Assembly (NCBI GenBank): GCA_037576195.1
Contig: CM075104.1
Coordinates: 5,772,775-5,836,774 of the forward strand
DNA from: Phytoseiulus persimilis
Lineage: Eukaryota; Arthropoda; Arachnida; Mesostigmata; Phytoseiidae
Length of the DNA: 64,000 bases
Direction: 5' to 3'
A program made the position numbers and the translations under genes. Shown in pieces: positions 25,436 to 38,303 of this stretch. The stretch's first letter is position 1. Every line of letters begins with the position of its first letter. The notes under the pieces were generated by a model. It made no database searches. It saw only the letters and a program-made list of their open reading frames with translations, and was not told the origin of the DNA.

Positions 25436-26122
25436 GGTACAATGATATTGGCCTCAATTGCTCGACCCAGACTTTGCTCGTATTGAATGCTCAGTTCATT
25501 GTGGAAACCAACATTTATTAACGACCACGCAGCCTCAGAAGACCACACCGTCATCATCCATCGTCAACTCTCACGCTGGATTTGGACAGTCATATCGAGA
25601 CTAAGAATTTCACGCATTTCGTCTTCCGCCGTGACAGACTTGGATTCGTTGACCGAGAGTTTTTGTCACCCAGAAAACACTAAAAAATATTGACGAACTT
25701 TCGCAGAATCTCGATCACACCGATTCTCTCTCTCCAAGCAGTATCGGAGTCATTGCTCGCTGGTCGGACAACTCGATATTCACAGCAGGTCACGTAGAAC
25801 ATTTCGTTCCGCTTCCTGCTTCTCTTTCGCCATCGAGGCGGAGAATGTTCGCGGAACTTCAGCCATTGTCTCAAATATTCGTCAATGATCCTCCTGAGCA
25901 AGGAAGCTGTAACAGCATCCTTAATGCAATAGAAAGAGCAGCGATGCTCGAGAACACCGTTGTCATGGGTTCCAGGATGAGTAACGGGCTCGTCCATCAC
26001 CGTGCAATCCGAGACTAGATTCCAAGAGATCGGACAGAATCCTGACCGTGGTCTGAGTGTTGCGACCTTGTTTTTTTTCATCAACTTCAATATGGTCAGG
26101 AGTTGGCCTGTCAGAAACGACT
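25436..26122. other. Downstream of PEX1, probable 3' UTR
   Basis: No gene recognised. A minus-strand AATAAA (plus-strand TTTATT at 25514-25519) lies about 600 bp beyond the PEX1 stop codon and is the only clear polyadenylation signal I noticed there, so the PEX1 transcript may run to near the edge of the 45-bp array. The minus frame 25680-26090 has no recognised domain. Confidence 0.35.
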
Positions 26123-29100
26123 CTATGCGAGAGTCACTCGAGCCTTCAGTCCCGCATCAGGATACACCTCTCCGTCCGCGAAAGAGCTATATCTGGAAGT
26201 AGAAATAGATGCTGAGATGAATGTCACCATTATTACAGAAGGAGACAGTGCACTCGAAGCTCGACTTGGATTGTTCGTTCCGCAAATCAGCCATGAAGAG
26301 GATACATGCTGGTTGAGGAATTTAGGATTTGTTGATGACCGATTGGCTGATAAGGTCTCAGGGCATGCTTTCCAAATTTGGCAGTTTTCGTCTGATTGGT
26401 TATCCCATTGCACAGCGTATATCCGGGAAGATTCACAGCTCGAGTTACTAGCAATCATGAGATCGAAGGTGCCATGTGCTCGTTGGACTCCAATCAGGTC
26501 GAACCCGGGTAAGATCTGTTAAGAGAAAGTTCAAATTGGCGAAAGCCAATTATAAACACTCACATGGCGCGGTATCTTCGGATTTCATTCTCGCTCAAGG
26601 ACGGATGCGTTTCTTTCAGCGCTGTTCTCAGATGTTCGTTTCGAAGCTCCACTTGAACACCTGTACCTCGACTCCGCTGCTCAGACGCTCGGAAGAGTAC
26701 CCTGAACTCGAGGCGATCCGACTCCGGCATAGCTTCGAACATTGGCCGCGTCATCTGGAAAGTTCATCAAGCTTACTTAGTTGACATTGACCGAGACGAG
26801 TCACTAGAATTACAACCACGACTCGTCGTTCGATCTTCTGGGATGCGCCTTCCAAGTTATTCTGGCTCAAGCTTGACAGGGGCTCGCACGTTCCATGGCT
26901 CAGCGAGCAATGACGCTCGTGCACTCAATGATCGGCTCGACAAATGAGTTGCGGAAAGCAAACAAACATGGCACCCAACAGGATTGGCAGATGATGGTCT
27001 AGAAGCTCTGAATGGGGATTCAAGAAGAGATCGGGGATGGCGATCTCATACGCGTGAAGGGAGGAAGGGTGCGGCCCTTCGGAAAGAGGACAAAAAGTCG
27101 ACACCACACGACAATTTCGAATACCTCTGTTCGCGGCTTGCTGAGCATAGGCGAGTGGTATTTCCCGCGGAAATCCAAGTCTTCTCCCCTCGTCGAGAGA
27201 GCGCCGTCCGAAGCGTCGCCACCTACACTTGGCATCATCTCTTGGACTGCTGCCAGCTGAGCATTGAATAGAAGGGCCTGAAGGTCCGCTCCCGAAAAGT
27301 TCGTGGTGTTCGCAGCAACTTCACTGAAATCACAGCTGGCATCGAGCGGAACGGATTTCGACAGAGCTGTCAAGATCGCCTTGCGTTCCTCGGCAGATTC
27401 GGGAAGCGGACACTCGATGCAGCGGTCAAATCGGCCGGGTCGGAGCAGTGCCGGGTCGATGAGTTCGGGTCTGCTGGTAGCGGCGAGGACGGCGACTCCG
27501 CCTGTTGAGAGATTACTTGTTTCAAAACATTGTCCCTCCCCTAGGTTATCCATCGGCGAGAACGAGAGAATAACAAACTCACAAACCTTCAGTTTCCACA
27601 CCGTCCAGCAAGGTTAAAAGTTGATTGACACATCGGTCGGTGACTCCCGTCGAATCATGCCCTCGGCGCGGCGCCATTGAGTCGAACTCATCGAAAAATA
27701 TCACACAAGGCACAAGCACACACTTTTTGCTCTGTGAAGTCGGGGTAAACGATCGTTGAGGTCAAGGGTACGACTTCCGAAATACCGATTCTGAACGACC
27801 GAGCGATTTCAAAATCCGAACCCACCTCTGGAATAAATCCCGCACCGCGAGCTCGCTGGCTCCGACATACTTCGACAGAAGCTCGGGTCCCTTGACTGAA
27901 ATGAAGTTTATCCGATTCTCGCGCGCCAAGCAAGAGGCTAAACGTGTTTTCCCCGTTCCTGGCATTCCATACAAGAGGATTCCGGATAACAATCGGATCG
28001 GACACTGCTTCATAAGATGCGGATACTGTAAAAATCAAACGGAAACGACATCAAGTATCCAGTGCCAGCGACTCCAGGTGTCCCAGAAGCTCGTCATCGA
28101 TTGATTCAGATTATCCAGGGTTGATCCTCGACTGGACTGCGGCAACTCACCAAGGTTGGCCACAAAAAGGTTTCCCGGAGGATTCTCTTCTGTGTGCTCA
28201 TGCCGCCTACGCAATCCCAGTCTGGAGGCGAATCCGACTTCTCGACCATCTTCACACCTCGTAGGGCAGTCGGCACCACCGTCTTCATAACAGAATTCAA
28301 AACATCCGGAGTCAGCTCAGCCAGGTTCTCTGGGGAACATTGGATCCGTTGTCAAGGTCAAGGTGGACTTGAAGAAAGTAACTAAGTGCCTAATTTCAAC
28401 TTTTTCCAACTCCTGTTCACGAGTTACGGATGAAATGATCTTGCGGAATGATGGAGTCGTTACGCACCTTGTAACATCTTGACCTGCAGTCTTCTCGCAA
28501 GTTTGAAGATGTCTCGCCCAACGAAGCCTTCAGTGCGACAGCCAACCGCCATGTGATCTTTGCAGCGGAGGCCGATGGTCTTAGCTTGCACCTAGAGGGA
28601 ATTTGGAAACTTCAATTATTGAGATGGCGAGATGGAGACTGAGCGTTGGGCTCCGAATCACGAGAGTGGAAAGACAAGACTCCTCGGGCTATCGGCGATT
28701 TCTCAAGATTCTGACCTCGAACATCGCTGCTCGTTCCTTGGCACTGGGAGGTTTGATTTCAACCACCTCGTTGAAGAGGTGCAAACCAGGAGTCTTCGTT
28801 AGGACGTCACATAAGCCGTCCCATGATTTCGAGCTCGCCAGGATAAGGATCCTCTCCGGAGCTCGCTTGGCTCTCTCGACGATTTCGATGAATGCTCGGG
28901 AGTTCTTCGAAAAATATTGACTGTCTGCTCCGTTGCCACCTTCCTGGCCGCTGGGCACGCCGCAAAGAGCGTCCAAGTCATCGAAGAACATCACCGACGG
29001 GGCTCTGGATCTAGCTTCCGCTAAAGTTTTCTGCCACTCTTTCGCTAGCGTTTCTGTGCGTTTTCCTGGGGAAGAAATCTTGATTCAAAGAGTGTTCAAA

Positions 29101-31461
29101 GCTACTGCACCCTATTCGAATCGTCCGACGTGTTTGTTATCATTTCAATTTCTAATCACCTCTCTGACTCGAGCAGGACGTAGTTTTCCAGGAGATGGAG
29201 TCGGTCAGCTTGAGGTGGGACAGGATCGTCTCTGTGATGAAAGTTTTTCCGACGCCTTCTGCTGCCGTGAGGAGTATGGCCTGCCGGAAATCGTAGCAAA
29301 ATCCACAGGCGTCTCTGATCTCACGAACCAGCGTTTCCACGATGTTCTCATAACCTCTGGAACGATAATTTTGAGCACAGGATTCCAGAACTGTCGGTCC
29401 CATGCGCTGGTTTATTGGCATGGGTCTTCCCGAGAATAACCGATGATTGGTGTTGGAATCATGGTGGACTGGAGGAAGAATCAACAAACCCGATAGCATC
29501 TAATCCGCCGCCTCGTGAAACTATGTCATTGAGATCTTCAACCGGAATCGGGACTGGAGTGTTTTCAATGTTATGGCGAGACAGGGCTCGTCCGCGAACG
29601 ACCGAAAATTCGTTTTCTCGTCTCAGCCATCCCGTTTTCTCGACATTCACGATGACTCCGAAGTCCTTCAGCACTAAGTACGTGCCGCGCGTGACAATGA
29701 GCGGCCCTTCTCGCGAAACTTCCTCCTGAAGTAACTTCTCAAGTGCGTCTGCAGCTTGCGGACAGGGCGTCTGTGGAGGAATCGCGAAACAAGTCATGAA
29801 AAAATCATACTTCGCAGGCATAGAACGAATCGAATCTCTTGCCTACTAGCCGGCCGGCATGTCGCGATCTTTTTCCCTTGGCGTTCGTATTCAAGAATAT
29901 AAGAAACTGTTGAAATATGAGCTCACCGCGTTCAGGATGGGGCTCAAAGCTAAATGATGGACGGGCTCGAACTGATCCTCAAGCTCCTGAATCGTAACTA
30001 CGCAGCAATCCTCCAGGCCGAGACGTTTTCTTATCGATGGCGAACAGTACAATTCATTCTCAAAGTTACTCCACGGATTCATTTCAACGCGAACGTAACA
30101 AACAGTGCAACCTGGAACAATGATGGGCGACTTGAATACCTCGAAGGTCTTGCTTCCGTCTCGTCGCAAAGTCGAGACACAACTGAGTCTGTGTACCGTT
30201 CAAGGGATAGCATCTGTCAGGGAGTATCGCGGTAGTTTCTTCGACTTCTCTCCGATGTTCGATATCTGATGGCATTGCCTGCCTTCGGAGCAGACCCACA
30301 AAGCTTCTTTTGACTGTGTTTGACATGAGGAGCACCTGGAATCGGAGGTATAGTCATACAGGGGAACCAATCCAGTGCATTCTACTCGATACCCAGTGTG
30401 AGAAGGAACTAGATTTGAGGACCAGGAGAAAATCCAGGGCTTTACCTTTGTTTGCGGTCCTTCTAAATTTCCGCGCAGACGAGCGACGAGGAAAGTCCTG
30501 GGAAGAGCGGAGCTCGCGCCATCGAGTGCCGCACCCTGCGGTCCGGTCGAAGGCGTTTCCGTCAGTTGAAACGGAACCGAAGCGGGGAGCGGAGATTTCT
30601 CACGAGGAACGATATGAACCTCTGTGGCTTGGCTCAGTTCCAGGGGCGCGAATGCAGGTTTTGTCGAAACTGAAAGGAGTTCCTGTCGTCATTTGGAGTC
30701 AGCTCCATGAAACCAAGACCCCGGGAATTGGATTGTCATAGATTATCTTCCTTTGTCGAGACTTGTTCACTCACCGACTCTGAGAGCAATCCGGAAGGTG
30801 GAATGGATATAAAACGGGAACGTCAGGTCTTTCCAGAAGACTCGAACTTGATCCAGGAGTCCGTTTTGTATCCTCTCCGTGTTCATATGCTGAAAAACGT
30901 CGGTGAAAATTGATCAGTGTCTCTGAAGATAACGATCTCGCAAATTGATTCTCAAGACCAAAGCGGAACGATGGCGTACCAAAACCTGCCAATCCTCAGG
31001 GGAAACCGGCTCCAAAGACACTTGAAAACACCTCACGAGATTTTGCACGCGTGTAAAAACAATCTCTTCTTGCTCTTCCAAGCCCACACTGAAAAGTTCG
31101 TGAAATTTCATTCGAATCCGACAGTTTCACTGTCAGGAAGTGACTTTTGCCAGTACGTTCTATATTACAGTCGGAATAATCTATCAAGGAGCCGTTCAGA
31201 CCATGACTGCTCGGACTATAATCAATGAAATCCTACCTCAAGGCGAGCTGACGATTGATTTCGACTCTATCGTCTTCGCTGAACTCCCCGTTCCATGACG
31301 CGAAAATGTTCGGTGGACTCTCTACCCGCTTCAGTGAGAACGTTATGATGCTGCCACCGCATGCCTAGGTTGGGGACGACAGCAAGATTTTCAAGAGACC
31401 CATGAAATGATTCACTGACTTTCTCTGGAACAACACTGGGGCACCCACCTGTATTTTCCAT
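26123..31461 (-). CDS. PEX1: PEX1, peroxisomal AAA+ ATPase (multi-exon)
   Basis: PEX1 with PEX6 forms the ATPase that pulls the import receptor PEX5 out of the peroxisomal membrane. The minus strand shows the family's order. N-terminal domain: [18 protein letters not shown] (exon ending 31237), then [13 protein letters not shown], then [19 protein letters not shown] (about 30895-30775). D1: Walker [11 protein letters not shown] near 29240, Walker [11 protein letters not shown] near 28990. D2: Walker A GMPGTGKT near 27960, Walker [11 protein letters not shown] near 27690, then [17 protein letters not shown] (exon 27501-27125). C-terminal exons are 26754-26564 and 26192-26123, ending GLKARVTLA and a stop, like the human C-terminus. 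Introns are short with GT-AG borders and phases fit where checked. The first exon and the weakly conserved part at 30.2-30.75 kb are not resolved; the start given is the outer limit of the recognised N-terminus. Confidence 0.9.
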
Positions 31462-32733
31462 GATCGAGGGATTGTGAGAAAGCAGTGGTTTTTAGCGTGA
31501 AACTTCAAGCGGCCGAAAATCGGAGGGCCCGACATTCCAGATGTTGGAGGTTTCCTAGGAGAGGCAAACTTCGTGACTCCGCGTTCAGCTTATGCGTCTG
31601 ACCTCCAACTTCGGATCTCAAATATTTTACGTTCGGTGCCAGATTCGCGCTCGCCATTTCTGTGAACAGCACATCTGTCTCCCAGAAGACACCAAATTCA
31701 AATTATCTCGGTTTCACGAATGGAGTTGGTTCCTGTCCGAACTAGTTTGAGAGCCACGTGAAATATACGAAATAATGAACGCTCGGAGCTTTCCAACGTG
31801 CAATGGCAGGCGAAGAGGTAGAGCCACCATCCAAACAAGAAAGTTAACATTCCGCCACTGACAAGTTCATGAAGTCCGGATTCCAGTCATACCGGAATTA
31901 TTCCGTTGAGCCTGAGTGAGCTTCGACGCGCTAAACATATCGGAATACTTTGTAAATTCATAAAAAAAGGGTGAAGGTGTCACTCGGAACCTCGAGGTCG
32001 GATCATTCTATTCTCGTTGACCAGTGGCGTACCCAGGTGGGGGGGGGGGGGGGCTTCGATAATCGTGAGAGAGGTGGATCGAATTTGAGCACTGGAGCCT
32101 AGTCGGGACGAATTACGCAGAGAAATTCCGAAGGAATGCGAAACCGGCCGACTATAAACGCTAACGCTCAGCTTCGATGTCATTCACTCGCTGGCTGAGC
32201 TGTTCCGTGATCAATTTCGTTGGAGGTAGATGCCATGAATGATTCAGCTTCGAAGAGGGTTGATTGCCCCTCTTCGATTTGAGTGAGGTGTGGGCGCGGT
32301 GTTTGGTTTCGATTAGTTCCGCGTCCTCGAAAGCCTGAGCCACGGTAGTTGGGGCCGGGCGGGTTGGTTGCACCCCGTGGGACGTGTTTGTGTATCCAGG
32401 ATGTTGCATTGATTGGGGCGGTGAACTTTGAACTGATTTGGATTGTGGGAGGTTGATCGTCGATAGTTATGGCATCGGTGGTTGATGGTGTTGGTGGGGG
32501 AAGGAATTAAATTAGTGGTTGTGATTCACGCGACGCGGTGTCGGGTTGTGGAAACTAGAATTAGAAACGGGAAATCGGGGGTTCGATCAGAAAGATCGAG
32601 GATTGGAAAAAGCTTGGAGTCGGGAGTGGTATACGGCATGATTATTGTGAGTATTGATGCGCGCACTTCGAGCTTCTGCTAGGAGTCTTGTCTGTTCGCT
32701 TTGGATCATTCAGCATTGTTATGTTTCGCTGTT
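31462..32733. other. Intergenic, upstream of PEX1
   Basis: No gene recognised. It should contain the PEX1 promoter, and perhaps its first exon near 31440-31500, but no core promoter element stands out. One hAT-like terminus lies inside (separate entry). Confidence 0.35.
32022..32055 (+). repeat. hAT-like transposon terminus with G-run
   Basis: CAGTGGCGTACCCAGG followed by a run of G. This form of terminus begins many hAT elements, and close variants occur at 38304 and 52753 here. I found no matching opposite end nearby, so this is a solo or truncated end. Confidence 0.55.
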
Positions 32734-33240
32734 TTATAGGTCGGGTGCCCTATGTTTGTTTGAGGAATACCCAGCTTTGAGGTAGAGCCTAGAGGAGGCA
32801 GGGTGCGAGGATTGTATCATTCTTTTTCTGTCCGGCATTGATTGCCCCAGCCACAAGCTGTCGGAACGGAGAACGTTTTGAAATAGGGTCTTTGCCGAAT
32901 CGAATTTGAACGTGAATATGTTCTTCATAGCTGTTTGTTGTCGGAGACCGGTCACATTCTTAAATTCTTCAGTGATGGCCACGTATGCGCTTGCGGCGAA
33001 AGCTTCAGATATGGAATCGTTGAATTCCAACTGAATGAGTGAAATGTCAATCTAGTTGAGTAGAATAATTCGCGCATTTCTGAGAAGCAAAATGTCAATG
33101 ACGGTCATCCACGCCGACTGATTTCTCCCGGCAATGTCTAGTTCGACCGCTGTCAAGTTGGAAAGCTTCGCGGCGCTCGTGGAGATGTTGTTAGCCATCA
33201 CAGCACGCGTTGGGGATTCTCGCCGCTGTTCTACCTCCAA
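32734..33240 (-). mobile_element. Possible Copia gag fossil
   Basis: Two minus-strand stretches have the character of a Copia gag N-terminal part (a short motif around NQSAWMTVIDILL). Similarity is weak and by eye. If correct it is a separate fossil from the Copia copy starting near 33950. It is broken, and its age cannot be judged. Confidence 0.3.
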
Positions 33241-33949
33241 ATGATCTGGTAAAGGTGTGTCTACGGCTGTTTGATCCCGTATATGGCTGATGAAAGAATC
33301 ACTGTCGGTCGGTGAGACTATGAGGAATTCGGTGACTTGTAGACGATGGTAGGGGTGAGAAAATAGTTGACTGCTCAGCGTGTACTATCCTGTTACACTC
33401 ACCGGAGGACCGCAGGCGTTGCACGGAACGAATGAAGGCACTGATAACGTGTTAGAGGGGAATTCGTCTTCGGTGGCACACTAGGTGGAAGGCTCCGTGC
33501 ACAGGCAGTTTCACCTCGCGGACGCTGAGACGACAGCAATGAGAAGATCTTATGTCGTATAGATGAACAGTAATTTATTCCGGTGTGGAGGATGGTTATA
33601 TGGGGTGCGATTGGGAGAGTGAGAGTTATTCGAAGCCCCACGGAATCGAATCTCCGGAGAGTACTGCAAGGGTGCTGGAAATTACGGCACCAAGCCGGGG
33701 CTATAGGTAAACATGAGTTCTCTACAGATTGACCCCAGTTTCTGACGAAGGGGTTGTTTGTTCTGGCGCCTCAAGCGGCGTGGGTTTTACTAGGAACCGA
33801 GTCTGCGGAATCTAAATCCGGATGCATCCGCTTTCGCGTGCTGCATCTCAACAGTTCGAGCTCGCTGAGATACGTTCTCTGTGGCGGTCCGTAAGTTTTA
33901 ATGACCGCGATGGTCCTCTGCACTGCGGCTCGCGAGCCAGATTATGCGG
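33241..33949. other. Intergenic, nothing recognised
   Basis: No frame or motif that I can assign. It may include LTR sequence of one of the neighbouring Copia fossils, but I could not find paired LTRs. Confidence 0.3.
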
Positions 33950-34049
33950 GCCGCACCAAGTTGCTCACCCCTGAAACTCAGAGGGCAGGCCAATTTTCTC
34001 AACAATGGTCTCATGGTCCGCCGTGCAGTATCTATATTGATGAGTAGCC

Positions 34050-34080
34050 CTGAGCCGAAGACTATCCGCCTTCGGCTCAG
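34050..34080. repeat. Perfect 11-bp hairpin
   Basis: CTGAGCCGAAG at 34050-34060 and CTTCGGCTCAG at 34070-34080 form an 11-bp stem with a 9-nt loop. It lies in the probable LTR of the Copia fossil. No function is apparent. Confidence 0.6.
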
Positions 34081-35585
34081 CCAGACCTACTCTCACCACT
34101 GGGTATTTATAAGGTCTCGGGGAAACGGGAGGACACCTATCGTTTGTTGACCCACGTGTGATGATGATGTCACCCTTCAAGTATTGCTCCCGCAGGTAAT
34201 GGAATTAGATATCGATGTGCTTGTCCTGTCGGACGTACAGGGTTGGTCACTGGAAGTTCTACTGCTGCCTCATCCATGAACAAGAGCGTTGGAGATTTCT
34301 GCTCGCAGTTGCATCCTTCCAGAAGCACTCTTAGCCAAATCACTTCTCTTGAACAAGAATGTGCCGCAACATATTCGGCATAAGTCGTAGAATCAGTGAC
34401 TAGTGTCTGCTTCCGAGATTTCCAACCGACAGAACCGCCATGGATCATCAGTCATGGACCAGTAACAGACTTCCTTGTCTCGGGGCTCGATACCCAACTG
34501 GCATCACTGCAGGCAACAAGTTGATTGACCTTGGGACCCGACGAATAGACCATACCAGTCTTCAGCATTGCTCCAACATACCTCAGAAATCTCTTCGCGC
34601 ACAACCAATGATATCTGAAAGGCGATTCCAGGAACCGGGACAGCTGACTGACAATATAGGAAATATCCGATGTCGTGCCTACCGCAGCATACAAAAGTGA
34701 ACCAATTAGCTGACAATACGGAGCCTTATAGGGCTGTAAGCGATTCTCATCTTCGTATGCATTTCTTCTCAACTGTGGATCTATCGCGACTGGAGTGCTC
34801 ACAGGATTGGAATAAAGCATAGCGAAACGCTCCAAGATTCTCTTCAGATGCCCTGCTTGATGGATCTTGAGAGTCTTGTTTGAGCGATCGCGCAGAATTT
34901 ATAGATCGATGGAACACTACGCATCACCCCGTGTCATCTTGAACGTTCTCTGGAGAGAATCGAAAATCACGTCAATGATTCTCCGAGACGGAGCTACACA
35001 CAGCCCATCATCCACGTATAGAGCAAATAGAAGTCCAACCTCCTTTCGAGCGAGCTTTGAAACGATCGACTTATCCGTCCGGATGATACTTTGGACGAAA
35101 CACCCACTTGGGCCGGATAATATTTCGGCTCCTCGTGGAGGCTCGGCAAAACACCAAGTCTTGTTCGGCATCAAGGAGTCATACTCGCTCCACGTCGCTG
35201 TCTCCCACTGTTCTGTGTCGGAAGAGGCCATCGCTTGTTCAGAAGTGTCCGGGATTTCTGCTGAAGAATACAAAACATCGCAACCCGACTCCATATGTTC
35301 GTCCAACCAGGCTTCATGATTCATATTCTCGTTCCGTATGAAGGCGGATCTGGAGTTTTTGAGGTTAAGGCGTCCGAATCCTCGTGCTGCCGTTTTTCTA
35401 CACCAGGTACAAGAGTCACCTTCGGTACCGATGCATCCTTCGAAGACTGGTGAGCCAGGGCGCATCCGTCGACAACGGCATCTCCGACGGAGAACTGTCG
35501 CCAAAACTCCCACTGGTGTCGAACAACGCGAGTCTTTTCGGCTACGATTCGACAAAACGAATGTCCCGGGAAACTTTCGCACTCA

Positions 35586-37843
35586 CAAGGAAAGGTTCTG
35601 AATTGTATGACTCCGATTTCAACCAGATAGATTGCGATCAGTAGGCCTACCAGAGACATGAAAAACGGCTGATGAAACTTTTCCCAATGGGCCCTCGTTT
35701 CCGAGCTACAGCACCCTCAAAACTTGAAATTTAACATGGGCTCCTATGGGAGCCTGTCGGATTTGTGGGAGCCAATGCTAAGCAAGCTCTGAAAATCGTT
35801 GTGAGAGGTTTCTGGTATCGGGCAATGTCCGGAAAATCGCGCGACTCGACGGTGGTGTCAGCAAAGCGTTGGTTTCAATTTCATAAACAAGTTGTCTGCA
35901 CTCTCCACGCGCTCTGTTCTTTTCCTGCGGCATTACCTGGAGCTTTGGTGAGATCTCTGTTCGAAATCAGGAAAGTTGTTGAAGCAGTCATTGTGATGTC
36001 GATCAGAGTCAATGCATTGGTATCGCTGATCCACCAACAGCTGGAGTCCTTGCATATCGCCCCAGGTGCTCGAGAAGACGCCTGGGAGATCGAGAAGAAA
36101 ATAGCGGCTGATATCGTGTCAACGGTGAAGAAGTTCGCGGACAAAGATTCCGTAGACGTTGAGGAGGTCGAGGAACTGTACGAGTCGTACGGCCATGGTG
36201 ACGATTACGAGCCTCTGATCGAAGACCTGGACATGGGAGGACCGCAAGGACTGTTCACGTTCGGGCAAATCTGTCGGATCCTGGACTGCATTGATGCCAA
36301 CCCAAACTGGAAGTTCAAATCAATACAGCCCAATTTCCCACGTGTACGGCAATCGAACTATATCACGAGATTCAGACTCTACAGAGAACAAATGAGAACT
36401 CGGAGGGTTCGGCTGATCAAGATATCCGAACACTGCGAGGAGATGTTCGACGTCTCGCGGGCAAATGGACTGATCATTCACGACCGGACCATAAGGATGT
36501 GGTCCATTCAAAAAGCTCGTGAGCTGAACATGAGCGACTTCACGGCTAGTCATTCTTGGATCTCTAAATTCAAAAATGCGCACAGAATATCGTCGCGGAA
36601 AATCGTCAAGTTTGTCACCTATAAACAGCACCGATCGAGAGAAAACATCGAGAACGCAGCGGTTGAACTGGTCGTGCAGCACGGAGATCAGTTTGGAGAT
36701 GTCGACCCGACGAATGTCTTCAATACCGATCAATCGGGTTTCTCTTACATCGTCCACACTAATCGCACGCTATCTCACACAGGACAACGATTGACAACGG
36801 CGACCGTGAATGCTCTCGGATCCCTCACTCACAGTTGCACAATCCAACCTGTGATCAACATGGACGGAGCGCTTGTTGGAAATCTCTACGTCAACTTGAA
36901 AGAAACGGGCAGTCAATTCGGTCCGATCGTGGCGGCTTCCATGCCGAATTATCCAAATCTGTATGTGACCTGCACAAAATCGGGAAAGTTGTCGAAAGAG
37001 CTTGTCCGCATGTGGAGTCAGACCGTCTTCAAGGACATCGTGGATGGCTTGCATGACAATAGATGTGTCCTGTTCGTCGACTCGTGGGGAGGCCACAACG
37101 ATCAAGAACTCTACAACATCCCGGGGGAAGTCGTCGCAGTGAAAGTTTTCCCTGCCGGTTCAACGAGCTTTGTGCAACCTCTCGATCTTTATTGTTTCCG
37201 ACTCTGGAAGGATTTTGCCAAGAGACTCACCGAACATTGTTTTTTGTACAACTTCCGCGTGGACCAAAGGAATGACGTCCTACGGATGCATTCGTTGATA
37301 CACAGTCAATTTCAGAGTCCGTTGTTCCGTCCTCATTGGCTTTGTGCTTGGCGTTTAGGCGGCTTCGACGTGCCCGCAGTACCATTTCTGTCCATGTCCG
37401 AGCTTCTTTTCGAATTCGACGGTGATTGCGTAACGCCGAACTGCATTCTTGTACCATTCATTCGATGCGCGCATTGCCAGAGTATTTTGTGGGTGAGTGT
37501 TTCTACATGAAATACCATTTTCATTTATTTGAAACCTGACAGTTCGTTTTTTTTTCGTCCATCTTTGGTGGCACCACCGACACATGGTGCGATTTCCAAG
37601 ACGTGGCCCGGCAGCAGGAGCCGTTCACAACGATTTTCAGAGCTTGTTTGGCCTTGGCTCCCACGAATCCGACAGGCTCCCGTAGGAGCCCATGTTAAAT
37701 TTCAAGTTTCGAGGGTGCTGTAGCTCGGAAACGAGGGCCCATTAAGAGAAGTTTCATCAGCCGTTTTTCATGTCTCTGGTAGGCCTACTGATCGCAATCT
37801 ATCTGGTTGGAATCGGAGTCATACAATTCAGAACCTTCCCTTG
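35586..37843 (+). mobile_element. Tc5-like DNA transposon, apparently complete
   Basis: The element is 2,258 bp with 216-bp terminal inverted repeats (35586-35801 and 37628-37843), starting CAAGG(A/G)AAGGTTCTG. I count about a dozen mismatches between the two ends, so it is young. It is flanked by TCA on both sides (35583-35585 and 37844-37846), which fits the TNA target duplication known for Tc5-type elements. It sits in the Copia fossil, and it carries one uninterrupted transposase frame. This combination suggests it could still have been mobile recently. Confidence 0.92.
35765..37510 (+). CDS. Tc5/pogo-type transposase, 581 codons intact
   Basis: This is a cut-and-paste transposase of the Tc1/mariner superfamily, Tc5/pogo branch. 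Residues about 190-290 hold a CENP-B/Tc5-type helix-turn-helix DNA-binding part (LIIHDRTIRMWSIQKARELN, then FTASHSWISKFKNAH). The DDE domain follows: D322 in NTDQSGF, D439 in FVDSWGGHND, and D474 in FVQPLDLYCF, a 117- and 34-residue spacing consistent with the family. Position 35765 lies inside the left terminal repeat. The next in-frame ATG at 35825 (residue 21) lies just beyond it and is an equally good start. No stop or frameshift interrupts it, and all three acidic residues are present, so it may be active. No intron is needed. Confidence 0.9.
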   Translation: MGANAKQALKIVVRGFWYRAMSGKSRDSTVVSAKRWFQFHKQVVCTLHALCSFPAALPGALVRSLFEIRKVVEAVIVMSIRVNALVSLIHQQLESLHIAPGAREDAWEIEKKIAADIVSTVKKFADKDSVDVEEVEELYESYGHGDDYEPLIEDLDMGGPQGLFTFGQICRILDCIDANPNWKFKSIQPNFPRVRQSNYITRFRLYREQMRTRRVRLIKISEHCEEMFDVSRANGLIIHDRTIRMWSIQKARELNMSDFTASHSWISKFKNAHRISSRKIVKFVTYKQHRSRENIENAAVELVVQHGDQFGDVDPTNVFNTDQSGFSYIVHTNRTLSHTGQRLTTATVNALGSLTHSCTIQPVINMDGALVGNLYVNLKETGSQFGPIVAASMPNYPNLYVTCTKSGKLSKELVRMWSQTVFKDIVDGLHDNRCVLFVDSWGGHNDQELYNIPGEVVAVKVFPAGSTSFVQPLDLYCFRLWKDFAKRLTEHCFLYNFRVDQRNDVLRMHSLIHSQFQSPLFRPHWLCAWRLGGFDVPAVPFLSMSELLFEFDGDCVTPNCILVPFIRCAHCQSILWVSVST

Positions 37844-38303
37844 TCAGAGAGATAGGCAACCACATCCTGTGGGACCTAGATTTCTCATCGTACCCGACAA
37901 AGATTCTGCGCTCACTCTTGTTGTCTAGCTTTTCACGCTTGCTTGTCTTCAACATAAACGTAGCCTTCACTGCCCCAAATACGAAGATGCTCTACTGATG
38001 GTTCCGACCTACTCCACAGCTCGAATGGTGTTTTCCATTCCAGTCTCTTCAAGGGAACCCGATTCAGGATGTGACATGCAGTCATAGCAGCTCTTCGCAG
38101 CATTCAGCAGATTCGCAGCATTCAGCATAGCTCGGGCAGACTCGATGATCGCACGGTTTTGACGCTTGAGCCGTCCGTTTCCAGCCGCTACATACGGGGT
38201 CGCAAACTCTTGTTCGAAGATGCCTCATCGAAAGCGCAATCATCATTTTGTGCCGAATAAAACTCCTGCGCATTGTCACTCCTCAGTTTCCTCAGCTTGT
38301 GTC

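Noticed and set aside
33241-34170. Paired LTRs for the minus-strand Copia
   Set aside because: Only a TATA-like motif and a hairpin were seen. No second copy of the sequence was found at the other end of the element.
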